Positions 42,599 to 50,299 of a stretch of 64,000 nt of DNA are shown piece by piece (within the stretch, counting starts at the first letter, position 1; every line of letters begins with the position of its first letter). A program made the translations under genes and the position numbers. The stretch is from Rhodoblastus acidophilus. Lineage in GTDB: Bacteria > Pseudomonadota > Alphaproteobacteria > Rhizobiales > Beijerinckiaceae. The stretch is from the NCBI RefSeq assembly GCF_900187365.1, contig NZ_FYDG01000001.1, positions 806,001-870,000 on the forward strand, read 5' to 3'. A model generated the notes under the pieces. It was not told where the DNA came from and ran no database searches. It saw only the letters and a list, made by a program, of their open reading frames with translations.

Positions 42599-42969
42599 GG
42601 CGAAACCGCCTCGCTCGGCGCGAACAGGCCGGTCTGCCCGGCTATGATCGCGAGGGCGCCCGCCAGATCGGAAAATCCCGCTTCGAGATCGAGGAGATCG
42701 TCGCGCGTGAAATCTGGATAGGCGCGGGTGAGGCCGGCGTGGACCACGTCGATCATCAGGTCGAGATCGTCGGGTTCGAGCAGGGCGGCGCCGAGCGGGT
42801 CGCCGGCGCCGATGCGGCTCTGGATGGCGTTGAGGCGCGGCAGCAGCTTGAGCAGGCCGGGGACGACGGTCCGCGCCTGGCGCAGCGACAGCGCGGGGAC
42901 GAAGAATTCGCGGCCGCCCAGCGCCGCCACCGGCGCCTTGGCGCAATCCACTTTCGGGTCCATTCGCAT
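42589..42969 (-). CDS. Tail assembly chaperone (G-type)
   Basis: A 126-residue protein starting MRMDPKVDCAKAPVAALGG, with FVPALSLRQARTVVPGLLKL and VVHAGLTRAYPDFTRDDLL as in phage tail chaperones that bind the tape measure. It ends SEAVSPGE at TAG (42589-42591). ATG at 42967-42969 follows the major tail protein stop by one base. The frame-shifted product would be the GT fusion. Confidence 0.85.
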   Translation of the reverse strand: MRMDPKVDCAKAPVAALGGREFFVPALSLRQARTVVPGLLKLLPRLNAIQSRIGAGDPLGAALLEPDDLDLMIDVVHAGLTRAYPDFTRDDLLDLEAGFSDLAGALAIIAGQTGLFAPSEAVSPGE

Positions 42970-42970
42970 G

Positions 42971-43729
42971 TCAGATCGCCGTGTTGATTTCGCCAATATT
43001 GTTCGCCGCATTGGCGAAGGCTTCGAAGTCCAGTTCGGGGATATTGAAATCCTGGATCTTCGAAGACACCGTGAGTTTGTTCGAAACGCAATTGTAGAGG
43101 CGCAGCGACCATTGCGCGCCGGCGGCATTGGGGTTGGTCTGGTAGAAGTCGATCTGGAAGGTCGGCGCGACGCCCATCAGCTTGTTGCTCAGCACGGCGC
43201 GGGAGCCGCCGCCCGCGGCGGTCTGGGTGTAGCAATAGGAGACGAGAATGGCCTTGCCGGCGTCGCCGGAATTGAAGGTGTAGACGCCGGCCGACAGCGT
43301 GTACTGGCCGACGGAGGGCGCGGAAGCGACACGCGTCAGCGCAAGGCCGCTCGCCGCGTAGACCACGCCGAGATCGGCGTCGAACGCGGAGGCGTTGACG
43401 ACCGCGTAGGCGTAAGGCGAGGAGGCGGCCACCGAGCCGGCTTCGTTATAGGCCCACAGCTTTTGTCCGCTCGCCAGCGACTGGCCGAAGAAACACGAGT
43501 TGTAGAGCGGTCCGTCGATATTGGCGAATTTGGCCTTGCCGGTGATCTTGCCCTCGCCGCGCGCCAGCGCGATCGGAAACTGGTACTGGCCGAAAAGCTG
43601 TTTCGACGAGAAGCTGAAGTCGAGCGAGATGTCCTGCAGCGCGCCGAACTGAACGGGCGTCGCATTGGCGCCAGACGGCGTGGCGATGAGAACCCCTGAA
43701 CCGAAAGCGACGGAAGTTGTGTTCGGCAT
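42971..43729 (-). CDS. Major tail tube protein
   Basis: A 252-residue protein starting MPNTTSVAFGSGVLIATPSG, with QFGALQDISLDFSFSSKQLF and GKITGKAKFANIDGPLYNSC, like phage tube proteins. After residue 120 an inserted module (APSVGQYTLSAGVYTFNSG, DAGKAILVSYCYTQ) resembles modules in the 914-residue spike and in the head-tail connector. The C-terminal SKIQDFNIPELDFEAFANA fits tube end structure. It lies between the terminator-type gene and the chaperones, the usual site. Confidence 0.85.
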   Translation of the reverse strand: MPNTTSVAFGSGVLIATPSGANATPVQFGALQDISLDFSFSSKQLFGQYQFPIALARGEGKITGKAKFANIDGPLYNSCFFGQSLASGQKLWAYNEAGSVAASSPYAYAVVNASAFDADLGVVYAASGLALTRVASAPSVGQYTLSAGVYTFNSGDAGKAILVSYCYTQTAAGGGSRAVLSNKLMGVAPTFQIDFYQTNPNAAGAQWSLRLYNCVSNKLTVSSKIQDFNIPELDFEAFANAANNIGEINTAI

Positions 43730-43765
43730 GGATCATGTCTCCTGGTGAATAGGCGGTGGATGCGC

Positions 43766-44224
43766 TCAGGGCGCGAGGATTTTCACGGGCACGAGCGCGA
43801 GGCCCTGGCCGTCGAGATCGCCGGGGTCCTTCACGATGCGGCCCTCGATGCGGCAGTGATAAACGAGGCCGCCGAGGGTCTGGCGGTCGGCGCCGGCCGG
43901 CGGCGCCAGAGCGGCGTTGAGCGCGTCGAGCGCGATGTTGAGATCGCGCGCGGGAACCGCGTCCGGGTCGCGGCCAGCGGCAATGTAGATGAAGAGATCG
44001 ACGTTGAGCGTGGTCTTGCCGGGCAGGCTCTCCGAGGCGAAGGCGACGTTTTCCGCATGTTCGGCGACAAACAGCGCGGGCTGGTCCGCGCTCGCGACGT
44101 CGCTCCACAATCTGAGGCGCCGCGACAGCGTCGCCCATGTGTCGCAATCGTTGATCGGCGCGGCGAACTGGGCCTGCGCCAGTTGGGCGCAGAGCGCCTC
44201 CATGATGGCTTCTCGGGCGTTCAT
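43766..44224 (-). CDS. Tail terminator-like/minor tail protein
   Basis: A 152-residue protein starting MNAREAIMEALCAQLAQAQF, with FVAEHAENVAFASESLPGKT and TLNVDLFIYIAAGRDPDAVP. Size and place before the major tail protein fit a tail-terminator or connector (DUF3168-like), and its end matches fibre-joining strands (IEGRIVKDPGDLDGQGLALV). It overlaps the HK97 gp10-like gene by 4 bp. Family assignment is by context. Confidence 0.75.
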   Translation of the reverse strand: MNAREAIMEALCAQLAQAQFAAPINDCDTWATLSRRLRLWSDVASADQPALFVAEHAENVAFASESLPGKTTLNVDLFIYIAAGRDPDAVPARDLNIALDALNAALAPPAGADRQTLGGLVYHCRIEGRIVKDPGDLDGQGLALVPVKILAP

Positions 44225-44721
44225 GGATTGTCCTTTGCGCGTTGCGCGGCCTCGGCCAGAGTTTGGCGGAGGGCCTGCTTGATCTCGGCGCTTTTCTCCG
44301 CGAGCGCGGAGCGCAGATAGGAGCGTTCGGGGATTTCCGAGCCGGGATGATGGACGCGGCGGGCGAAGGCTTGCTTGCCGCCGGCGATGAAGGCCAACAC
44401 CGTCGCCTTGTCCGGGACGATTTCGTGCGCGGCGGTCTTGCCGCCATATTCCTGGATGGCGGCATAGGGCGCGCCGCCGTCGGCCACGACGGCGACGCCG
44501 AGCGACGCGCCCTGGTCTTGGTTGCGGAGCTGGATCGAATTGCGCAAGGCGCCGCTGCGCGCGTTGAGCACGGCGCCGCTCAGATTGACGTCGACGACCT
44601 GCGCGAGGAGGTCCTGCGCCAGCGCGTCGATCTTTTCCGCGAGGGCGGCGCGCAGGCCGTCGGGCAGCGCTGCGAGTTTCGCGGCGAGATCGGCGACGCC
44701 TTCAGGGCTGAATTGCAGCAT
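44221..44721 (-). CDS. HK97 gp10-like minor tail/connector protein
   Basis: A 166-residue protein starting MLQFSPEGVADLAAKLAALP, with LSGAVLNARSGALRNSI (the GLLRxSI-type motif of gp10-like proteins), YAAIQEYGGKTAAHEIVPD and ARRVHHPGSEIPERSYL, where HPGxxxPxRxFL is the family signature. It joins head and tail. It starts one base before the connector gene stop and stops inside the next gene by 4 bp. A longer frame to 44907 lacks support. Confidence 0.88.
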   Translation of the reverse strand: MLQFSPEGVADLAAKLAALPDGLRAALAEKIDALAQDLLAQVVDVNLSGAVLNARSGALRNSIQLRNQDQGASLGVAVVADGGAPYAAIQEYGGKTAAHEIVPDKATVLAFIAGGKQAFARRVHHPGSEIPERSYLRSALAEKSAEIKQALRQTLAEAAQRAKDNP

Positions 44722-44722
44722 G

Positions 44723-45532
44723 TCAGTTGCAGATGATGCGGCCGAAGCTGCGCAGGCTCTGCTGCACGTAATCCGGCATGGCGGTGATGCGGAAGGCGGC
44801 GGTTTCCTGGCCGCCCAGGCTCTTCGAGGCCATGCCGATGCGATCGCGGTAGCGATAGCGGTCGGCGGCCCATTCCAGCGCGCAGGAGGCGAGGTCGTGC
44901 GGGACATAGCCGTAGGTCAGCACCACCTGCGCGCCGGAATCGTCGGCGGAGAAAAGGTAATCTCCGAACCCATTCACGGCATATTGCCCCGCGGCCGGAT
45001 TGGCGGCGACTTGCGTCAGCGCGACGCCATTGGCGTAGGCGACGCCGCAATCCTCCGCAAAGGGACCGTAGGGCTGCGCGGCGACGATCCGGGGCGTGGC
45101 GCCGGGAACGGCGCGCGCCTCGTTGCTGATCTGGTATCCCGCGCGATAGGCGACGACGACATTCTGCCAGCCGCGCGGAAACACGCCGTTGCGCAGCATG
45201 AGCATCTGCATGGCGCCGGGCGGCTCGTCGTCGCCGGGCTCCAGCAGCCAGCCGAAACCGCGACCGTCGGTCGAAGGCGGGATCGCCTGGCCGTCGATGG
45301 TCACAGAGGACACCGCAATCACGGGCCAGTTGCGCAACTGAATGCGATTGCGGCCGTTGCCATCGAACATGTCGGCGACGTCGCGCGGCAAGATGAAGGC
45401 GCGATTGAGCCAGGTGCAAATCGCCCGGCTGATCTGACTGATCATGCTGGACAACAGGATGTCGTCGGCGCTGGACTGCACGCCGAGGTGGGCCTTGAGC
45501 GCGCCCAGTGTGACGAGATCGCCTCGCGCCAT
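44723..45532 (-). CDS. Head-tail connector protein (gp6-like)
   Basis: A 269-residue protein starting MARGDLVTLGALKAHLGVQS, typical of phage head-tail adaptors with a helix bundle. It carries ICTWLNRAFILPRDVADMFDG and NWPVIAVSSVTIDGQAIPPS, and a GQYAVNGFGDYLFSADDSGA module like that of the tail tube. It ends in HDLASCALEWAADRYRYRDR, typical of connector C-terminal helices. ATG at 45530-45532, 2 bp after the 65-residue gene. Longer frame to 45610 rejected. Confidence 0.85.
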   Translation of the reverse strand: MARGDLVTLGALKAHLGVQSSADDILLSSMISQISRAICTWLNRAFILPRDVADMFDGNGRNRIQLRNWPVIAVSSVTIDGQAIPPSTDGRGFGWLLEPGDDEPPGAMQMLMLRNGVFPRGWQNVVVAYRAGYQISNEARAVPGATPRIVAAQPYGPFAEDCGVAYANGVALTQVAANPAAGQYAVNGFGDYLFSADDSGAQVVLTYGYVPHDLASCALEWAADRYRYRDRIGMASKSLGGQETAAFRITAMPDYVQQSLRSFGRIICN

Positions 45533-45534
45533 GG

Positions 45535-45732
45535 TCAATCCGCTTTCCGTTTGTTCTTGGGTTTGGCGGGCGACGCAGGCGGGTCCGCGCGCCGCGGCGC
45601 GGGAACGCAACCGTGGGCGAGGAGGTCGCTGGCGAAAACTTCATCCGCTTCAAAAAAGCCCTGGGCGTCGGGAACGATGTTCTCGCCCGCGCAGGAGAGC
45701 GCGGCGACCCCGGGAGGAGCCTGAAATTTCAT
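45535..45732 (-). CDS. Small hypothetical phage protein
   Basis: A 65-residue protein starting MKFQAPPGVAALSCAGENIV, with GFFEADEVFASDLLAHGCVP and a Lys-Pro-rich tail. GGGGGAGAT lies upstream in good position. Short proteins of this kind stand between capsid and connector genes in many GTA-like phages; no domain is recognised. Start and downstream spacing (2 bp) support it. Function unknown. Confidence 0.75.
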   Translation of the reverse strand: MKFQAPPGVAALSCAGENIVPDAQGFFEADEVFASDLLAHGCVPAPRRADPPASPAKPKNKRKAD

Positions 45733-45769
45733 TGGGGGAGATCCTATGAATGGCGGCGGGGGCGAAGGG

Positions 45770-45795
45770 CGCCGCCCCGGCGAACCGGGACGGCG
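45770..45795 (-). terminator. Hairpin after the capsid gene
   Basis: CGCCGCCCCGG, loop CGAA, CCGGGACGGCG forms an 11-bp stem with one mismatch, starting 14 bp after the capsid stop. No T-run. It may partially terminate or stabilise capsid mRNA so that the capsid is made in excess. Its core repeats the hairpin at 14833-14862. Confidence 0.6.
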
Positions 45796-45808
45796 GCGGC
45801 GCGGACGA

Positions 45809-47317
45809 TCAGCCGTTGCCGATATTGGTGATCACCGACATGGACGGCGGGAAATAGTGCTGCAGCACCTCGTCGGCATAGACGCCGTATTCGTAACGGC
45901 GCGAGCGCAGCGGCCATTCGATCTGGTAATAGTCCTGGCGGGTGCGCATCTGGATCACGTTGCCGACATTGGCCAGCGGATAGGGCAGCTGTCGCGTGAG
46001 GAACAGCATGGTGCCCGCGGGCATGTTGGGGTGGATTTTGATGTCCAGCGACTTGGCGCCGGCCATCGAATATTTGTTCTTGTAGGTGGTGGCCATCACG
46101 CCGCCGGCGAAGGCGTCGTTGCGCGCGTCGAACAGGAAGCGCTGCGCCGCATTGGAGCCGGCCGACAACACCTTCTTCGAGATGTTCATCGCCTCCTGCG
46201 AGGAGACCCAAACCTCATCCGGCGACAGACGATAATTGTCCCAGTTGGTCTTGAGCACATTCTCGATTTCGACAATGCCGCCGGCGCCGTCGGCGGTCAG
46301 CGGCGCCCCGGTTCCGGCGGTTCCGTTGGGCATGGTGACGACCAGCGAGCCGGAGCCGGGGGCGAAGGCCTGGGTGAGCAGGCCGTCGAAGGCCAGCGCA
46401 TTGACCGACCAGTCGGCTAAGGGCAGCGAGGACGCCGTCTGTATTCCCGTCGCGGCGGCCGTGATGACCACCGAATTGATGGTGGTGACGGCGCCCAGCA
46501 CCTCGGAGCCCACCACGCCCCAGAACCAGGCGTAGCCGGCGGCGCCGGGCTTGACGGCGACGGAGGCGCTGACCGAACCGGTGGAGCCGGAGACGCTGAC
46601 GGTGGCGTTGGCGGATTTCTGCGCCGCGCCGCCGCCGAACGTGTCGGAGGTGCCGTCGGCGTTGGTGCGGGTGATTGCGGCCTGGATGCCGGCGCTCACC
46701 GAGGCGTTGATCAGGCCTTCGTGAGTCAGCGCGACGCAGATCACCGACAGGGTTCCCGAGGCGAGGGAGCCGCCGCTGGTCGAGGCGGCCAAGGTGGGCG
46801 CGCCCGTGGTTCCCAGGGCGAGCGAGCCGTTGCCGCCGAGGATCATCGCCTCTTCGCCGATCATCAACGCTTCGAGACCGGTCTGGGCCGCGAGGGCGCG
46901 CAGATCGTCAAAGCCCTGGCCGGAATATTGCGCCTCGAAATCCACGCTGGTTTCGATGCCCAGACCCTTGTAGTTGGCGACATAATCCTTGGTGGTCATG
47001 GCCGCGACGCCGCCGCGGTTGCCGCCGGAGACGCCGATGCGCAAGCCGGCCGAATTGATGGCCGTGATGGCGCGCCAGGCGGCCTGGACGCCGCCCTTGC
47101 CGGAGACGCGCGGGATCGAATTGCGCAGCGGCGTCAGCACCGGGAACAGCAGCTTGGCGCCGGCTTCCAGATCGTAATAGGTGAGGCCGGAGGTGGCCGA
47201 AGCGCCTTCCGCGAAGGTGGATTTCTCCAGGCTGGCGAAGCGCGGGTCGGTCAGCGGGGTCATCTGCGACTTGCGGATGGCGTCCTTCAGTTCCAGCGCG
47301 TTCTGAATTGCAGTCAT
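45809..47317 (-). CDS. Major capsid protein with Ig-like insertion
   Basis: A 502-residue protein starting MTAIQNALELKDAIRKSQMT, with LTDPRFASLEKSTFAEGASA, YDLEAGAKLLFPVLTPLRNS and SIPRVSGKGGVQAAWRAITA, followed by KGLGIETSVDFEAQYSGQGF. The C-terminus (KIHPNMPAGTMLFLTRQLPY and RRYEYGVYADEVLQHYFPPS) reads as HK97-like capsid. About 200 residues in the middle (VSGSTGSVSASVAVKPGAAG) look like one or two Ig-like beta domains, likely exposed on the head. The ATG ending at 47317 is used rather than 47338. Confidence 0.85.
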   Translation of the reverse strand: MTAIQNALELKDAIRKSQMTPLTDPRFASLEKSTFAEGASATSGLTYYDLEAGAKLLFPVLTPLRNSIPRVSGKGGVQAAWRAITAINSAGLRIGVSGGNRGGVAAMTTKDYVANYKGLGIETSVDFEAQYSGQGFDDLRALAAQTGLEALMIGEEAMILGGNGSLALGTTGAPTLAASTSGGSLASGTLSVICVALTHEGLINASVSAGIQAAITRTNADGTSDTFGGGAAQKSANATVSVSGSTGSVSASVAVKPGAAGYAWFWGVVGSEVLGAVTTINSVVITAAATGIQTASSLPLADWSVNALAFDGLLTQAFAPGSGSLVVTMPNGTAGTGAPLTADGAGGIVEIENVLKTNWDNYRLSPDEVWVSSQEAMNISKKVLSAGSNAAQRFLFDARNDAFAGGVMATTYKNKYSMAGAKSLDIKIHPNMPAGTMLFLTRQLPYPLANVGNVIQMRTRQDYYQIEWPLRSRRYEYGVYADEVLQHYFPPSMSVITNIGNG

Positions 47318-47350
47318 GGCTTGCTTTCTCTGTTGCAAAGGGTTTGACGA

Positions 47351-48337
47351 TCAGCCGAAGCGCTTCGGCTGGGACTGGGCGGCCTTGATGAGCACGAGCG
47401 AGGCCTTTTCCGGCGACAGCCGCGCCAGCTCGGCGGCGAGGGCGTCGACGCCGCTTTCCGCCGATTTGGACACGGCGGCGGCGCCCGGCGGCATGGGCGG
47501 CGGGACGGGGGTGCGCTCCAGCGCCTCGATGCGCTCGGTCATCCGCGCCAACTGGGGCCGCAATTCCGCCGTCAGCTTGCGCAGCGCGTCGGTTTCCGTG
47601 GCGAGCTTCTCGACACGGGGATCGGCGGCGAATTTTTGCGCGCGGGGCTGGAGGACGGCGAGGACTTCGGTCTTCAGGCGCGACAGCAGGCTTGAGAGCC
47701 CCGCCTCGTGGATCGGATCGGCGTTGAGATCGTGTTCGAGCGCGTCGAAGAAATCGCCGATCAGGTCGGCGGCGGGCGCGCCGTTGGCGATATTGCCCTG
47801 CAGCCAGTCGCGCACGGCCGACGGGGGTTTGTGCGCGAAGGCGCGGGTTTCCGTGATCCCGTCGGCCTTGACCAGCTCGAAACTGGCTTCGGGCAAGCAG
47901 GGCAGATCGACCAGCGAGATTTCGCTGGGTCTCGCCGTGTAGCGGACGAGATCGGGGTTTTCGGGGTCGGGCCAGCGTTTCAGATAGGCGCCGCCCTGGG
48001 AGAAGCCAGTGTAGACCCCCTCCTCCACCTTGCGCCATTCGTCGTCGTCGATGATCTTCGCGGCGATCTCGATGCGCTTTTCGGCGTCGTTGAAGCGTAT
48101 CGAGGCGATCTTGCCGGCGGCCACCGCGCCGTGCATGGCCCTGACATTGCCGAGGCTCTTGCCGCCGGTCGCCTTGGCGAAATTTTTCGACCAAGCCTGA
48201 TATTGCGGCTTGGTGCTGGCGTAATCGCAGATTTCGCCGGCCCGGTCGGGCGCTTCCGCCGTCGCATAGCCGTAGACCAGGCGCTGGGCGGCGTCGGCCT
48301 TGCGCAAGGGGATGAACATTTGCAATCGATCCGTCAC
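47351..48337 (-). CDS. Prohead protease/scaffold protein (XkdF-like)
   Basis: A 328-residue protein. Residues 1-150 (FIPLRKADAAQRLVYGYATA, VRAMHGAVAAGKIASIRFND, EEGVYTGFSQGGAYLKRWPD, ARPSEISLVDLPCLPEASFE) resemble XkdF-like serine proteases, with a His (MHG) and Ser (FSQGG) as candidate catalytic residues. The C-terminal half (PRVEKLATETDALRKLTAEL, ARMTERIEALERTPVPPP) is a coiled-coil scaffold. It stands directly before the capsid gene in transcription, the normal order. The upstream side is flanked by the oppositely directed hisC. Confidence 0.85.
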   Translation of the reverse strand: MTDRLQMFIPLRKADAAQRLVYGYATAEAPDRAGEICDYASTKPQYQAWSKNFAKATGGKSLGNVRAMHGAVAAGKIASIRFNDAEKRIEIAAKIIDDDEWRKVEEGVYTGFSQGGAYLKRWPDPENPDLVRYTARPSEISLVDLPCLPEASFELVKADGITETRAFAHKPPSAVRDWLQGNIANGAPAADLIGDFFDALEHDLNADPIHEAGLSSLLSRLKTEVLAVLQPRAQKFAADPRVEKLATETDALRKLTAELRPQLARMTERIEALERTPVPPPMPPGAAAVSKSAESGVDALAAELARLSPEKASLVLIKAAQSQPKRFG

Positions 48338-48435
48338 GCGAACGCGCTCCTTTGCTTCGCCGCCCTTTGACGGGGGCGGCCAATTTTCCTATTGGGTGGT
48401 GTCGCCGTGTTTCAGGCGGCTTTGGGAAGACGAAG

Positions 48436-49494
48436 ATGCAGTTCTGGAGCGAGAAGGCTCAGGGGTTGAGCCCGTACACCCCCGGCGAACAGCCGCGCAT
48501 CGAGGGGCTGGTGAAGCTCAACACCAATGAATCGCCGCTGGCGCCCTCGCCACGCGCGATTGAGGCCATGCGCGAGGCGGCGGCCGAGTCGCTGCGGCTT
48601 TATCCCGATCCCGAGTCGCTGGCGCTGCGGACTGTGCTCGCGCGCTATCACGGCGTGGCGCCGTCGAATATTTTCGTCGGCAACAGTTCCGACGAGGTTC
48701 TGGCGCATGTGTTCGTGGCGCTGCTGAAGCAGGACCGGCCCCTGCTCGCGCCCGACGTGACGTACTCGTTCTATCCGGTGTGGGCGAAGCTTTATGACAT
48801 CGCCTATGAGACGGCGGCGCTCGACGAGGGCATGCGGATTCGCGTCGAGGATTTCTGCCGCAATTCCGCCGGCGCCATCGTGTTCGCCAATCCCAATGCG
48901 CCGACCGGCGTCGCTCTGCCGCGTGACGAGGTGGCGCGGATGGTTTCAGCCAATCCGTCGATCCCCGTGGTGGTGGACGAGGCTTATGTCGATTTCGGCG
49001 GCGAGACGGCGATTCCGCTGATCGAAAAATTTCCCAATCTGCTGGTGGTCAGGACGTTTTCAAAATCGCGGGCCTTGGCCGGGTTGCGGGTCGGCTATGC
49101 GGTCGGCGACGCCGGGCTGATCGAGGCGCTGTCGCGGGTGAAGAATTGCTTCAATTCCTATCCGGTCGGGCGCATCGCCCAGGCCGGAGCCATCGCATCG
49201 GTCGAGGACGAAGACTATTTTCAGGCCGGCTTGGCGACGATTGTCGCGGAGCGCGGGCGGATGACTTCGGCGCTTGAGGGCTTGGGGTTCGAGGTGTTGC
49301 CGTCGAGCGCCAATTTCGTGTTCGCGCGGCATGGGTCTGTTGGCGGCGCGGCGCTGGCGCAGGCTTTGCGCGAGCGGGCGGTGCTGGTGCGGCATTTCAA
49401 TGCGCCGCGCATCGCAGATTATCTGCGCATCACCGTCGGGACGGCGGAGCAGACGGATCGGTTGATCGGGGCGCTGGGCGAGATTTTAGGCTGA
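48436..49494 (+). CDS. hisC: Histidinol-phosphate aminotransferase HisC carried inside the phage region
   Basis: A 352-residue PLP enzyme that converts imidazole-acetol phosphate to histidinol phosphate in histidine synthesis (related forms also act on aromatic or propanolamine substrates). Motifs: EGLVKLNTNESPLAPSPRAI, FVGNSSDEVLAHVF, FANPNAPTGVALP, VVDEAYVDFGGETA and the PLP lysine in VVRTFSKSRALAGLRVGYA. GGGAAGACGAAG precedes the ATG. It runs opposite to the late operon, between protease and toxin-immunity genes, so it has its own promoter. Full length and intact motifs suggest it is functional. Confidence 0.93.
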   Translation: MQFWSEKAQGLSPYTPGEQPRIEGLVKLNTNESPLAPSPRAIEAMREAAAESLRLYPDPESLALRTVLARYHGVAPSNIFVGNSSDEVLAHVFVALLKQDRPLLAPDVTYSFYPVWAKLYDIAYETAALDEGMRIRVEDFCRNSAGAIVFANPNAPTGVALPRDEVARMVSANPSIPVVVDEAYVDFGGETAIPLIEKFPNLLVVRTFSKSRALAGLRVGYAVGDAGLIEALSRVKNCFNSYPVGRIAQAGAIASVEDEDYFQAGLATIVAERGRMTSALEGLGFEVLPSSANFVFARHGSVGGAALAQALRERAVLVRHFNAPRIADYLRITVGTAEQTDRLIGALGEILG

Positions 49495-49499
49495 TCCGA

Positions 49500-49781
49500 T
49501 CAGCGCTTTCTTCGCGCGCCTAGAAACGTCTTGGCCGAATTTCCGTCTTCGGGATCGCGGGTCGTGTAGTTTTCCAACAGGATTTGCACGCCGGCTTTGC
49601 TGGCCCTCGCGGTGAGGTCACTTGGAAGTTCCGGCGTAGCGATTTCATTGTCGCCGATGATGGCGATCCACAGGACAGCTTCGATTCACAGATGCTGAAG
49701 TGTCGCCGTTATAAGCGTTTTCAATTTGGCGACGGCTTCGGGAAATGAGCTGCTCGCTTTCGCAGCGTTATTGGGATCCAT
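49500..49781 (-). pseudogene. Broken 93-codon small gene with an internal TGA
   Basis: The frame from ATG at 49779-49781 reads MDPNNAAKASSSFPEAVAKL, then KTLITATLQHL, then TGA at 49686-49688, and goes on in the same frame IEAVLWIAIIGDNEIATPEL through AGVQILLENYTTRDPEDGNS to a stop at 49500-49502. Both halves look like one protein of 93 residues interrupted by one nonsense codon. No family recognised. It lies directly after the Imm35-like gene in the same frame. It may have been a further immunity or accessory gene. Convergent with hisC, 5 bp apart. Confidence 0.6.
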
Positions 49782-49817
49782 TCTCGGATAAAGCTCTCGC
49801 GCTTCATCCTCTGAAAA

Positions 49818-50123
49818 TCATCGCGATTTTTCGTGACGTTCGCGCCACCTTTGAGAATACGCTTCAATCACCGCATCCGGCGATCCTGAAGTCGATAGGG
49901 AATGAACGCTACCGTCAAATTCAACGGCTAGCGGGCCCAATCCTGGAATCTGGTAACGAAAATCTCCTGTCTCAACGTATTTCCGAGAGGCGCCGAAGAA
50001 AATCCACCCGAATGGATATTCGCGCTCTTTTCCCGGAATCAAGAGAATATCTGCGTTCTCACCCGCTCTCGTAAGATATTCCAGCGCCAGCAGACGCGCC
50101 TGATTTATCGTGATTTTTTCCAT
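49818..50123 (-). CDS. Imm35-like immunity protein
   Basis: A 101-residue protein starting MEKITINQARLLALEYLTRA. The central YPFGWIFFGASRKYVETGDF and GPLAVEFDGSVHSLSTSGSP are the Imm35 pattern (FGWVFFxxSxxYLETGD, DGSVHxxGT). Imm35 proteins guard cells against polymorphic toxins. CGGAG lies upstream of this ATG. An upstream in-frame ATG ending at 50198 would add 25 residues that look like a signal peptide (HAFVSIACLFFLACHSRSFA) and overlaps the toxin-frame TGA as ATGA. The start choice decides between cytosol and periplasm. Confidence 0.8.
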   Translation of the reverse strand: MEKITINQARLLALEYLTRAGENADILLIPGKEREYPFGWIFFGASRKYVETGDFRYQIPGLGPLAVEFDGSVHSLSTSGSPDAVIEAYSQRWRERHEKSR

Positions 50124-50299
50124 CGCGAAACTCCGACTGTGGCATGCGAGAAAAAAAAGGCATGCGATGGATACAAATGCGTGCTTTTTGCGCATCATTT
50201 CCGGTCACTTTTGGGAAGCAAGCCAATGCCAATTACGCTCTTACCATCGGAATTGTATCGAGCATTGGCTGCTTTGGCACTATAAATGACGCCAGCCTT

